NCBI GenBank assembly: GCA_018398585.1
Contig: JAGTTD010000019.1
Coordinates: forward strand, 3,509,702-3,573,701
DNA: 64,000 nt
DNA from: Simmondsia chinensis
Taxonomy: Eukaryota; Streptophyta; Magnoliopsida; Caryophyllales; Simmondsiaceae
Direction: 5' to 3'
Under the pieces are notes generated by a model, which saw only the letters and a list, made by a program, of their open reading frames with translations, was not told where the DNA came from and searched no databases. Below are positions 34,151-44,571 of this stretch, one piece after another. The first letter of the stretch is position 1, and each line of letters begins with the position of its first letter. Both the position numbers and the translations under genes were made by a program.

Positions 34151-35833
34151 ATGATGTTTACAACTAGAAAATGTCTCCTTGTGGCAGCTCTTGTTTATAT
34201 TCTCCTTTTCTCATATTTCACATCAGGTATCGTATCATCCTCTTCTCGTTTTACTTGTGAAACTTCACTCGGCTGTTCCCGTGATTCATATAATCGATAT
34301 ATACAAGATTTGCATGTAAATACAAGTGGGGTTTCCGTCGTTGAGTAGCCTATTAGACTTATATGTTAATCTCCTTTCTCTTGTAGCCTAATGTTAGATT
34401 TCTTATAGACTTGCTCGTGGGGTCCTTAACTTTACATGCATGTTTAGTATTACTTTCATTTTATAATTTTTTATTTTTAAAAAATAGAAATTGGGTTTTT
34501 AAATATATTTTTTCTTATTTTTGATTTTATGTTTTTAGCCTTCATTCAAATTAGAAAAAAAGCTAAAAACAATATTAAAAACAGACAAAAATATGGTCAA
34601 ATATAATTTTTAATTTCTCAAAAACTACATTACCAAAACAAAAAAAAAAAAAAAGTAATAATAATATCAAGCAGACCACACCATATTGATTTATTGAATT
34701 ATGTTTGTATTTTTTAAGAGTAAGAATTTCAAATGTAAGTTAAAATGTGAATCTCACGTAGGAGAGTTGAGAGCAAAGGGATCAATTTATAAGACTAGTA
34801 GGTTACTTTACTTATTCCCAATTAGTTTTAGGATGGAACCCCACTTGGGCTTATATGTGGACCTCGTATATTCCGACTTTGTGGGTCGGGTATAAAAGAC
34901 TCGGTGAAATTTAACAGTATTTGTTGAGTAATTTTATGGGTTTGCAGCCAATTTATTATATAAAATTGTTTTTTCAGTTCGATTTTTTATCATGTTTATT
35001 GGGTTGTTATATAAGTGCTTAAATTTGTGTATATGATATAATTTTATTTTTATTTTTTTCATTTGTGGGCTTTTATTTTAACTTGATCAGGGAAGGATGA
35101 TGACTATGAACCTGGCTTGGGCACGGGCAAAGATCCGGGTGATCCAAGTAAGGGTAAATCGAGTAAGGGTGATTCGGATAAGGATGACTCGGATAAGGAT
35201 GACTCGGATAAGGGTGGTTCGAGTAAGGATGACTCAGATGAGAGCGAAGGGGAGAAGGATCCAGCCCAAATTTTTGCCAGAGCTTTGGAATGCTTTAATG
35301 ACAAATATGTATGTAACTCGGGCCCAAGTCAAAGATTGGTCTAGTAGTAAAAATACCCGAGAGTCATAGAAGTCACCCGAGATTGAATCCCATTGATCAC
35401 AACCCCCTTCTTACCAACTTTAAAAAGGAAGTCACAAATCTTATTCTCGGATTAAGTCATACCTAGTCTAGGTTCCAAAAATCCAGAAGCCCGTGCTCTC
35501 CCACCAGGTTAGGCCTAGAAAATACAGTTTATTATGCATGAACTAGATTAACCCAATTTAAATCATATAGAGACTAAACTCATATATTAAAACAATTAAC
35601 TAAAAAAGACTAAATTGACATAATCCACAAAACACGCAAACTGTAAGTAGAAAAATACCTAAGATTTGGGTTCGATTTAGATACTAAAATGAGATCTGAG
35701 AAGTAAACAACAAGCTAAAAGAGAACGAACAACGAAGACAATAGTATTTACTTGTAAAATCCTCAAAAAGAGGGGAAAAAATACGAGCGGAGGTAGAGAA
35801 CTTTTATTGAGTGGAGTATTACAAGAAGATTCT

Positions 35834-35864
<31 letters not shown>

Positions 35865-38264
35865 CTGGTTGAGAAAACGGCTCTACAAACCCTAAGAAAG
35901 AGAAAAGCATACATACAATACAAGAGAGAAACCCTAAAAAAATTGAGAAACCGGGTACAACCCAACCCAAATAAGAAAAAAGGCCCGGTCCCTCCGCTCC
36001 ACCACATACCTTTGTTCGAAATCTGAAGAAAAAATTTGAGACACAACCTAACACGAACTATTATCGCAAACAACTCATAATTAATTTTTCTAATGTGACA
36101 TACATAGCAGCTATACTGCAGCTGTGCAGAGACACATAGATTAACAGTAGAAGGAGAAATGCACGTACCCCCAGAAGAAGTGGATGCATTCTGCAGCGGA
36201 CCATGCAGAGAGGAGACACACCTGGTGCTCAAGTGCATTGATGAGATCATGCTTAACTTCAAGTTCTACAACAAGGCCACTACCCGAGACATTAGAGACA
36301 CCATCCATGCGGGCTGTGCCAATGGTGATCACAAAGGTACCGATCCCTATCTGTCTACTGGTTAAATGATCTGCGATAAAGTTGGCTTTCTGTGTATCTA
36401 CTTGAAAAATTATGATGTGATGGATATTAATGGGAAATGGTAAGGATCAAGAGCCTTCTCTTAATTTCTATTGCTGAAACAATAAGAAAAAAGAGAGAAA
36501 TAGTTTAATCTAATTCTCGTACCCTAAGAATAGAGAAAAAACACATAAACAATGATGAAAACCTTTAAAATAATTGAATGCTCCCTAAACCTAGACTTCC
36601 TCCTATTTAAAAAAAAGGAGTTAATTTATCTAAACTAAAAGAACTTAAAAATTAAAAAATAAATATAAAAACAACTCTTACTTATCTAAAATAACTAATA
36701 ATTATTTAAAATAATTAGTAATTTATCTCCTAGTATAATATTAAGCATCTTACTCCTATATAAACTCCTCAAGCTTTATCTTCATCTGTGTCATCCATCA
36801 AGTCGCCATTTCGGATACCTGCCAACTACATATGGCATCATCCGCCATCGGCGTCTATGGGTTGCATCAAAACTTAGCTTGAGGTGTGATGTAGTCGTCT
36901 GTTTCACCTAATAATTGTTAGAATAGGGTATGAAATTAACTTCAGGGCAAGTAGGGAATAATTTTCCTTAAAACTTATCTCGTTTTTTATGAAATAGTCC
37001 CGAGGATGGAATGAAAGTCAAGGTTTGTACATTACCATATACTATTAAGTGTATTTAGAGAAGAGGGTTCCTTTCAATATGAGTGTCTTCGGAATAGTAT
37101 TGTCAATATTTATACACACTCAAAGTATCTTTTCGAACAGACATCATGATAGTTAAGGTGTCCTTTCGGAATAGACGCCTTTTTAATGCGCAATAAAGCG
37201 TCTTTTAAAATCCCATAAGAATAACGAGACAACAATAAATAAGATTTGACTGAAGTACTTCTAATCTCAATAATCTCGTTTGTCTCTACTCCTCCCAAGA
37301 GCAACAACCACTCCAAATTTCATTGTTTTTTTCAAATTCTTTCTTCCCATGCAAACATATCAAGTGTTATTGGTGATTATTTAAAATAGTACATTTTGAC
37401 ATTTTTATTTCCAAAATAGCATGCAAAAATTAAAACTTACCAAAATAGCACGCACAGTCAGCATGCCATTGCCACCTAAGCAAGGCATTTTGATCATTTT
37501 ACTTTTTTCGAAATTAAAACAAGAAAAAAGTTTCTTTTTTGTTCTTTTAACGGCTGGAACAACCTTTCATCAAAATGTATAAAAAAAAAAAAATGTTGCC
37601 TAAATTTTTTGTATAACATATAAACTGAGATGTATAACAATAGTAATAATAATAATAATAACAGTAAATATATTTTTTTTCTTACAATAAATTTTGACAT
37701 ATAGAATAATAGGATCTATATAATATAAAATACTAAAAATTTAGTCAATATTTAATGTTCTTTTTTTTTCTTTTTTACATTTTAGTGAAAAGTTGTTGCA
37801 GCCATAAATATAAAAAAAAAATTTTCTTTTTTCTAAATTTTGAGAAAAGTAAAATAACCAAAATGTCCTTAGTTAGGTAGCAATAACATTCTGATTGGGC
37901 ATGCTATTTTGGTAATTTTTAATTTTTGCATACTATTTTAGTAATTTTAAATTTTTACACGCTATTTTTGGAATAAAAATATCAAAATATGCTATTTTGA
38001 AAAATCACCCAAGTGTTATCATGTCATGTCAGAGATGTCATAAAAAATTTAAATCATGTTCGAGTCGAATAATTATATTATTTTAGATTTTATAATTCCT
38101 CCATATCATATATTATTATTTGTGTATGGTGTCGTACAGGAGACTTCAATGTAGAAGAGCACATTAAGCATAAGAAAGATTCAAGCGACGGATTTTCCAA
38201 GACTGCCTCCCTATTCTTACCTAGTCTTGTTATGATAATCATGGGGCCATTTTTATTATTGTGA
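34151..38264 (+). CDS. DUF7731-like secreted Cys-rich protein, probably GPI-anchored
   Basis: Four exons: 34151-34226, 35091-35308, 36111-36336, 38140-38264, in frame for 214 residues. Exon 1 encodes a signal peptide (about 1-26). Exon 2 encodes a low-complexity Asp/Ser/Lys segment (SDKDDSDKDDSDKGGSSKDD) that is specific to this copy as far as I know, then the family start AQIFARALECFNDKY. Exon 3 has the conserved core HVPPEEVDAFCSGPC, LVLKCIDEIM, NKATTRDIRDTIHAGC with Cys near 93, 101, 103, 126, 130 and 140. Exon 4 (GDFNVEEHI) ends in a hydrophobic tail of about 18 residues with nothing after it, as expected for a GPI signal. The family has no known biochemical role. Introns hold a family B LTR, a SINE candidate, a family C repeat and a TIR element. 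Confidence 0.75.
34716..34916 (+). mobile_element. Solo LTR of miniature LTR family B, in DUF7731 gene intron 1
   Basis: One of the better copies: GGATCAATTTATAAGACTAG, TTTTAGGATGGAACCCCACT, GGGCTTATATGTGGACCTCG, GACTCGGTGAAATTTAACA ending at 34916. The left end is approximate. Confidence 0.75.
35322..35450 (+). mobile_element. tRNA-headed SINE candidate in DUF7731 gene intron 2
   Basis: AGATTGGTCTAGTAGTAAAA (box A-like) and CCCGAGATTGAATCCC (box B-like) lie about 35 bp apart, as in tRNA-derived SINE heads. The tail is not defined. Confidence 0.45.
35835..35860. repeat. Run of 26 C
   Basis: The longest of five poly-C runs in the window (others at 1201, 12262, 13831, 62051). It lies in intron 2 of the DUF7731-like gene and is followed by TCTTC. 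Confidence 0.9.
36425..36870. repeat. Dispersed repeat family C, copy 2
   Basis: Shares AATGGGAAATGGTAAGGATC, CTATTGCTGAAACAATAAG, CCCTAAGAATAGAGAAAAA and CGCCA-rich right end with copy 1 at 21605. It lies in intron 3 of the DUF7731-like gene. Ends are approximate. Confidence 0.5.
37371..38009. mobile_element. MULE-type TIR element (non-autonomous), 639 bp
   Basis: Flanked by the exact 10-bp duplication CAAGTGTTAT at 37361-37370 and 38010-38019. Inverted ends of roughly 80 bp: left GGTGATTATTTAAAATAG, right (reverse complement) GGTGATTTTTCAAAATAGC, both continuing into repeats of CCAAAATAGCATGC. Target-site length and long inverted ends fit Mutator-like MITEs. No transposase. It sits in intron 3 of the DUF7731-like gene, 130 bp before exon 4. 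Confidence 0.85.
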
Positions 38265-38639
38265 TTATATAATTTTAATTAGCTAGAAATTTACGGACTT
38301 GTTATTGACAAGGCAAAAGTTGTTATTGTTAGGGTTATGATGCGACTAACAATGAGAGCTACAAAATTGCCTTGAAAACTACGATCTTACTCTGGTAATA
38401 ACAATTTTGTGCTGACAATAATATTAATTGATATTCATTCTCTATGTTTTTATTCTTTTTCTTTTCTTATACGCAATGGTATGAGCTAGAGTTATAAGCT
38501 ATGTTTGCCATTCATATACTTCTATGTCATTTTTAGTGTGATTTATTTACAAATATATAATGCACCTTATCGAAGTGGGATCAAGGATAGCTAATGTTTA
38601 TGAAGTCTTACTTACCCGACTTTGTAAAGAGGTTGTTTC

Positions 38640-39258
38640 TGTTGGTGTATTTTCAAATAAGTATTGTTAACGAAGTGTTTGAGATTTGTCCCGATGCTGT
38701 ATTAAGTGTTTTGTTTACTTGTATGAGATGTGTGTCGACACACAGGGCTCGTGTGTCGACACACAATCTTACAAAGCGAAAATGCAGAGTTGTGTGTCGA
38801 CACACAGAGCTCGTGTGTCGACACACAATCTTACAGAAGCACATGGAACAGAGGTGTGTGTCGACACACAGGGCGAATTTTGGCAGTTCTGGTGCGCGAT
38901 TATTTCCTCGTTTTCGTGCCTCTTTTTGGGGTGGTTTTGGGGGATGTCTCTTTTCACTATTAACATATATATTCTCCCATTTAATCAGATTGAACATATA
39001 TAAATTGTTTGAGGAAAAAGAAAGAACTTTGAAAAAGATCTTGTGAATCAAAATGTTGAAAGTTCTTTGAAAACTTCATTCTCATTCATCTCTTCTATCT
39101 CTCCCTTTACGCACTTTCACTTATCGTATTGGTTGTTGTTGTATCCCCGAAACTATTTCCTGCGCCGAAATAAGTCTTGAGGAAATGACTACATGGCCTC
39201 GACACCTGAGATCTCTAAAATACCGTTCTTTAGAGTTTTGCAAGTGCTTACTCCAACA
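38640..39258 (+). mobile_element. Solo LTR, 619 bp, with palindrome array
   Basis: Begins TGTTGG and ends CCAACA, and is flanked by the exact 5-bp duplication GTTTC at 38635-38639 and 39259-39263. A TATA-like stretch CATATATAAATTG lies at 38994-39006, followed by a CT-rich R/U5-like part. No primer site follows the right end, so internal sequence and partner LTR were lost by recombination. The parent family is not known to me. Confidence 0.85.
38729..38870. repeat. Five palindromes TGTGTGTCGACACACA inside the solo LTR
   Basis: Copies at 38729-38744, 38751-38764 (14-bp core), 38791-38806, 38813-38826 (14-bp core) and 38855-38870. Spacing alternates 22, 40, 22, 42 bp, so the array is a duplicated pair plus one. 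It lies about 125 bp upstream of the TATA-like stretch, in the U3 part. Confidence 0.95.
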
Positions 39259-39533
39259 GTTTCCGATACGTAAATCATGAATCTTTATATCATAATTAAG
39301 GAACTTCCATTATATTAAAGCCCAAGGCACAATACCATGTTAATTTTGCTAATTGGTACGAACAAATATAAGGTCCTTATCATTTGTACATCACTTAGAA
39401 CTATCATATCCCTTGATTCAGTATTGTGTAATTTCTTATGTCCTTGAGCATCCTTGGTGGTTCAAATCCCCGCTCTCTTTAGCTCCCAATTGGATCGGAG
39501 AAGGCGAGGGGTGCAATTAAATGAAACTCACAT

Positions 39534-39669
39534 GTGAGGGGGAGTGTTGAATGAAGACTCCACATGTGAGTCTAGAATAAAAATTCCATATTAGAGTTGT
39601 GAGAGTAAAGAGATTAATTTATAAGCCTAGTGGGTTACTCCACCTATTGCTAATTGGTAAAATTTAACA
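39534..39669 (+). mobile_element. Family B LTR with polypurine tract, internally deleted
   Basis: GTGAGGGGGAG at 39534-39544 is followed directly by TGTTGAATGAAGACTCCAC, the polypurine tract plus LTR start. The LTR lacks about 75 bp of the middle and ends AATTTAACA at 39669. This fixes the left boundary of the family. Confidence 0.7.
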
Positions 39670-39772
39670 CTACAAGTCGTCCTTGTTAAGGGAATTTGTA
39701 AATCTTCGTAGCAATATAAAATAAAGTACTGTTTGCAGCTCTTGGGCTGTGTTTTTTTTTTTTTTTTTTTTT

Positions 39773-39905
39773 GATTTGGTATAGTATTTAGGTTATCCGC
39801 TCCAATCATGAGGTCTTTGATTCGAAACTCATCTCCCCTCAACCAAATGTTGGTAGCGCTACTTAGGCCAATGTTGTACCTCCTTATCATCGAAAAAAAA
39901 AAGGT
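39773..39905 (+). mobile_element. tRNA-headed SINE with poly-A end
   Basis: GGTATAGTATTTAGGTTATCC (box A-like), TTTGATTCGAAACTCATC (box B-like), then GGCCAATGTTGTACCTCC and an A10 tail. Copies of this family also lie near 25910 and 55855. Confidence 0.55.
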
Positions 39906-40095
39906 ATTGCATCTCTTCATCAATAATAGAATCAGATTTCTTTCATCTGTGCATTGTACCATTTCACCTATACACAACATTTACAATCCTATGTGACATC
40001 ATGCTATTTTTTCATTCTACATACAATTTTCCAAATGAATTGATCTATATCTAAAACAAATTCAAAGGCATGAAAAAAAACTCCTAGTGATCAGT

Positions 40096-43000
40096 TCAGG
40101 TTGACCCGTGAGAAAAGAGCAACAAAAAAGTATACAAGAGGTGGTTCCAGGAGTCAGGAACACCGGGGAGGCACCAGTGGCTGCAGTCTTGGAAGGCGGC
40201 TGCAGCCGCCCCCCGAGGCCTGTGAGCCGCCGGTTGCCGGTAGATGGATGGGTGGCCATCTTTCCTAAAATCAGTCATTTTAGTGATGTTGAGGTAGACA
40301 ACTGGGGTCTTCATCTCTGATATAACAGACTCAAGCACCCTCATCATCCATGGGTATGGAGCTAAGTACTTTTGGCTTGTGATGGGTTGGGTCTCTCCAT
40401 CACAACTCCCACCTGAATTCCACTGACCTCCCCTGAAAATCCCAAAAATTACCCTGATTTGAATTTGTCTCTCAGACTATAAAATTGAGACTGGGTCTTC
40501 ACCTAATAGCTTAAGCGAGGAGTCGGTAGATATCCTAAAAATATTTGAAAATATTACTCCTCGGGAAATAGGAACGCTTGGATGGGGTTTGATTTCACAT
40601 AGGATTTGACTTTATATATAATCATTTTTTCGTTATTTAGTTATTATAAGAGTCTTGTATCGGATAGGACTGTAGCTCTATTTTTTATATCAGTGTAGTT
40701 AATATTACTTGACAGACTTGATTAACAATATTATTTTTAAATTCTACTTTTTATAATAGCAAGGCTACTTAGTGGGAGGGAACAATGACTGCTATGTCCA
40801 TATTTCCCTATCCTCCTCTCCGATCTCCATCACCTAATAGTTTAAACTTTCGGTTAATTTGAATAAAACCCAATGCACATTTCAAATATGATGGGTTTTG
40901 GAGGTTTAAGAGGGCCTTTTTGTGCAAGTAATATACCTGAAATGGGAGGCAGAGTAGCCAGCAAAGAAGACTCTGGTTTTGGTGCTGTTGATGTGGGTAT
41001 CAACCCACTTTGCCCAGGTCAGTAAGGCCTTTTTGTATGCTTCTGCTACTTCTAGCTTCTGGTACACATACTCTCCTTCCTGGAAATAATTCTTGCTGCA
41101 ATTTTAAGAGGGAAAAATTACAATTCTAATGAAAATTCTTCAATTTGAATTAAATTAATTTCACACAGTCAAGAAGATCAAAGGGAGATGCATATTACTG
41201 CATATTGTTAGAATATAAAATCATTAACATGACTTCACCCATAAGTTCAAACTTTTTGAATGATCAGTTCTATGACATGATATCAGAGCCTTGTTGATAA
41301 AAAGGTCACAAATTCAAATCCCAATAGCCCCCCAATCTTGACATTAATATCATTTTAAAACAAGATATAATGTAGGCCTCGACATGCTAGAATATAGAAT
41401 CATTATTGGGCCTTCATCTATCATCTAAGACTTTTAAAAAAGTTAGTACTTTGACACGTACCCACGGTGGGATTTATGGTGAGTCCACCAGTGGCCAGTG
41501 TTGAAGATGAGGAAGTCAGCATCATGATACTTGGAGGAGGTGTCTTGGATCAAGTCAAGTCGAAGCGTCTCCCTTCGTGTACCTTTCAAATGAGGAATCC
41601 GCCATTGCTGCACCAGGAATGGTGATCTTATGAAGTCTATTGACAAATTGTAATCCTGCATTATTTTCCAACACAATAGCCTTCAGATTTCATATGTAAG
41701 TGTATAGAATTGGTACTTGGGGCAGGGCAGGTGATAGATGTCCTAGCACAACATGGGAATGTAGGATAGATTAAACTTTGAATTCTGACCTTAATGCGTG
41801 TATCAATGAATTTGCATTTATCAACATCAATGACATAGCAATAATGTTAATTGCTTTAATGTGCTTTTACACTTTTTTTTTACTGTTTAAGTCAAAACCG
41901 AGCCAAGTAATAGGTATTTATGATACAAGCCAAGTAGTTCCACATTGACAAGATCAAAGGAGACATACTAACATTTTCTCCTCTTATAATGGCCACTTAC
42001 ATTTGGCGAAGAGGAGATAAACCACTAATCCAGAACCTCATACGCAAGAGTGGGTAATTTAAGTACTATACTAAACCCAGACGCTTAAGAAGACATACTA
42101 ATATAATTACCAAGGTAGTAAATCTATCCATTCCCAATTAGTTTTCAGATTGAACATCCTTGAGCAACAATAACCACCATTCAGTGCCTCAATGAGGCCC
42201 TCACTAAGGCAAGATTTGAGAAGGGTAAGATGTATGCAGCCTTACCCCTATAGGGTGCTATCATGTAGAAAGGCATATCATTATGTAAAAAAGAAACGAA
42301 TCAAGAACACGGAAATTTGCCTGGAATCTGAAGGAATAGAATCCTTCAGTCTTGAATTCCCTGCGGCCTGAGACTTCAAAAACCCTCATTTTGTTATCCA
42401 GTGATTCTCTCAGAGAACACACCAAAGATTCCCACATGTTCCTGTTGAGTGAGTCCCCTACAAACACCATCCTCTTTCCTCTTAGCATCGTCAACATCTT
42501 CTTCCCATCAAACCTTCATAATTACACCACATGTGTTATAACGCCATACTATTTAACTAGCTTAAACTTTTGGATAATTATTCAAGCGATATGTTAACCG
42601 AGCATTGTTGATCCACGCTAAGTTGGAATTCCAACAACTTCCTCTCTACACTAATATAATTTTAGCACAATATACAAGCTTGGTTTGTAAGATATTCTCG
42701 CTTCAAGCTCAATGGACATTCGCGAGAAGACATCTTAAAGCATAAAACCATTTGTGTCCATCAAATTAAGTTGTTGGAATGATTGGTCACTCCATATACT
42801 ATCAAACCCTTACTAATCCACAAGTCACGATTTCAAATTCTAACCACCTCAGTATTAATATCAACATAATTTCAGCACAAGATATACAAGGTAAGTTTGT
42901 GCAATACCGCTCTCCAAGCCAAATGGATATTCGCAAGCAGACACGTTAGACCATAGAATCATCCATGGAATTTTACATATCAGATTAAACTTTTAAGATA

Positions 43001-43498
43001 GTTGCTTGTGGATAAAACTACAACTCGTATTCATTAATTTAAAAAAACCCAAAACCCAACTCCATATTATTCTAAAACTAATATTCAATGGGTCCCGACG
43101 AATTCAAACCTTGGAAGATCACACCCATGAGGCTTCCACCGGTATCTCAAGTACCCAAGATCCAACCGCCCATTGTTAAAGCAATTAAACGCGTCATCAA
43201 GATACGGACAAGACCCGGGTCTGTAAACCGGGTTGGACTCATCCAAGACCCATTTCCCATCAAAGATATCATGAGAAAACCGAACCGGGTCGGACCCAGA
43301 TGTTGTTGAAACCAAGCAAGTCTTCTTGAGATGATTGTGGGGGTTGGAGTATAAGGAGAGGAGGGGAAAGGAGAGAGAGGAGAGAGAGGGAGGAGGAGTG
43401 GGGGTAGGAAAGGAGAGGAAGAAGAGGAGAGAGAGAAGGAGGAAGAAGAGGATGAAGAAATGGGTGGCGGAGGTTGAGATGTTCTTTAATGCCGCCAT
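40096..43498 (-). CDS. Trichome-birefringence-like (TBL/PMR5) polysaccharide O-acetyltransferase
   Basis: Five exons on the - strand: 43110-43498, 42321-42513, 41462-41655, 40937-41095, 40096-40432, giving 423 residues. Residues 1-35 contain a hydrophobic signal anchor, then a Pro/Ser stem. The PMR5N domain runs from [10 protein letters not shown] through [15 protein letters not shown] to [11 protein letters not shown]. The catalytic GDS box GDSLNRN puts the nucleophile Ser near 151, and the C-terminal DCSHWCLPG (Asp 394, His 397) completes the Ser-His-Asp set. The family acetylates cell-wall polymers such as xylan, mannan or pectin in the Golgi; the substrate cannot be told from sequence. 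Intron 2 has a GC donor (CAG/GCAAAT), supported by exact frame on both sides. Other introns are GT-AG and carry decayed TRIM-A-like copies. Confidence 0.92.
41213..41460 (+). mobile_element. Decayed TRIM family A copy in TBL intron 3
   Basis: TGTTAGAATATAAAATCATT starts at about 41213, TGATATCAGAGCCTTG (primer-site-like) follows, then an interior with AAAGGTCACAAATTCAAATC and a second LTR-like start near 41387. It supports a two-LTR layout for family A outside the tandem array. Confidence 0.6.
42170..42265 (-). mobile_element. SINE 3' body, - orientation, in TBL intron 2
   Basis: The reverse complement reads GATAGCACCCTATAGGGGTA, AGGCTGCATACATCTTACC and ends in a degenerate ATTGTTGCTC tail. 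It lies just left of TBL exon 2 in window coordinates. Confidence 0.5.
42720..42965 (+). mobile_element. Strongly decayed TRIM family A copy in TBL intron 1
   Basis: AAAGCATAAAACCATTTGTG, CACAAGTCACGATTTCAAAT, GGATATTCGCAAGCAGACAC, GTTAGACCATAGAATCATCC follow the order of family A. No intact primer site. Confidence 0.4.
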
Positions 43499-43936
43499 TG
43501 TTGCAGTTGAAGAACAAGAAGAAGAAAGTGAGTGGGAAAGAGATGGAGAAATGGCGGGGGATTTTTGGAATGCAAACGGGTTGTTAGTTTGTGTTTTGGT
43601 CTTTCAAATGACTCTCGAAACGCGTCGTCCTGTTATCACTGTACGTGATATACATTCGAGTGTTATCTCGTGCGATGTACGGAAGTATTTATATTTTTAA
43701 TTTTTTATATTATCATATTACAATTATATTATGATAAATATTAGCGCATGCAGTAAAAATTTTAACAGATTTTAAATTTTATGATTTTCACACATTAAAA
43801 TTAAGAATATACCGTAATTAATAGTAATCCTCGATTGGTTGTTGAGTATAACATCAAAGAGATCTAATTTCTCCCACTATGATCTTATTTATGGAGAAGA
43901 TGGGTGACTTCCATCAAAGCATCAATGGTCGAATCC

Positions 43937-44090
43937 TTTTATTAATAGACACATCTTTTCATTAATAGATATGTCTCTTCTTTAATAGATATGTCTCTTC
44001 GTTAAAAGACATGTCTTTTTACTAAGAAACATACCCATTTATTAAAAGACATGTTCTTTCATCAAGGCATATGTCTTTTCCTTAATAATA
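43937..44090. repeat. 20-bp tandem repeat, about 7.5 copies
   Basis: Units such as ATTAATAGATATGTCTCTTC begin at 43941, 43961, 43981, 44001, 44021, 44041, 44061 and 44081, a strict 20-bp period with a few substitutions per unit. Confidence 0.9.
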
Positions 44091-44571
44091 TAATAGTTTT
44101 TTTTTTTTAAAAGGCACTTTGTAATGGACTGGCATAAAATTGTAAGTTTTTCATAATGGAAAATTTTAGGGGGATTATGGAAAGTAGGATTTTGTAATAA
44201 TATAATAGATAGATAGATTTAAATTTAGGTTTGTCTAACATATGTCTTAATTTTATAAAATTTATAACTTTTGAATTAATTTTCTTTCATTCTATTAGAC
44301 AATGCAAGTATAGTGGAATATTTTTTATATTAATAATATATTAGTTAATACAATTTAACGTGTTAGAAAAATCTTTTAAATTCTAATACCTAATATTTTT
44401 AAAAATAATAAAAATAACACTGAATTTTTTGAATCAATAAAATACTCTTAAATTTTTGTCTTTTTAATACAAGTACTTCTCTCTGGCACAATGACATCAT
44501 TTTTAATTGATAGAATTAACGTGACAACTATTTTTTTATCAATACTACAGTAAAATTACAAAAGTACCCTT

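Noticed and set aside
38729..38870. Regularly spaced repeats that could suggest a CRISPR array
   Set aside because: Plant nuclear DNA, repeats are perfect short palindromes, spacers alternate and are themselves repeated, and the array lies in an LTR.
38594..39051. Long overlapping open frames on both strands with repeated CVDTQ / VSTH words
   Set aside because: They are generated by the palindrome array TGTGTGTCGACACACA inside a solo LTR; all frames read through because the unit lacks stops. No protein family features.
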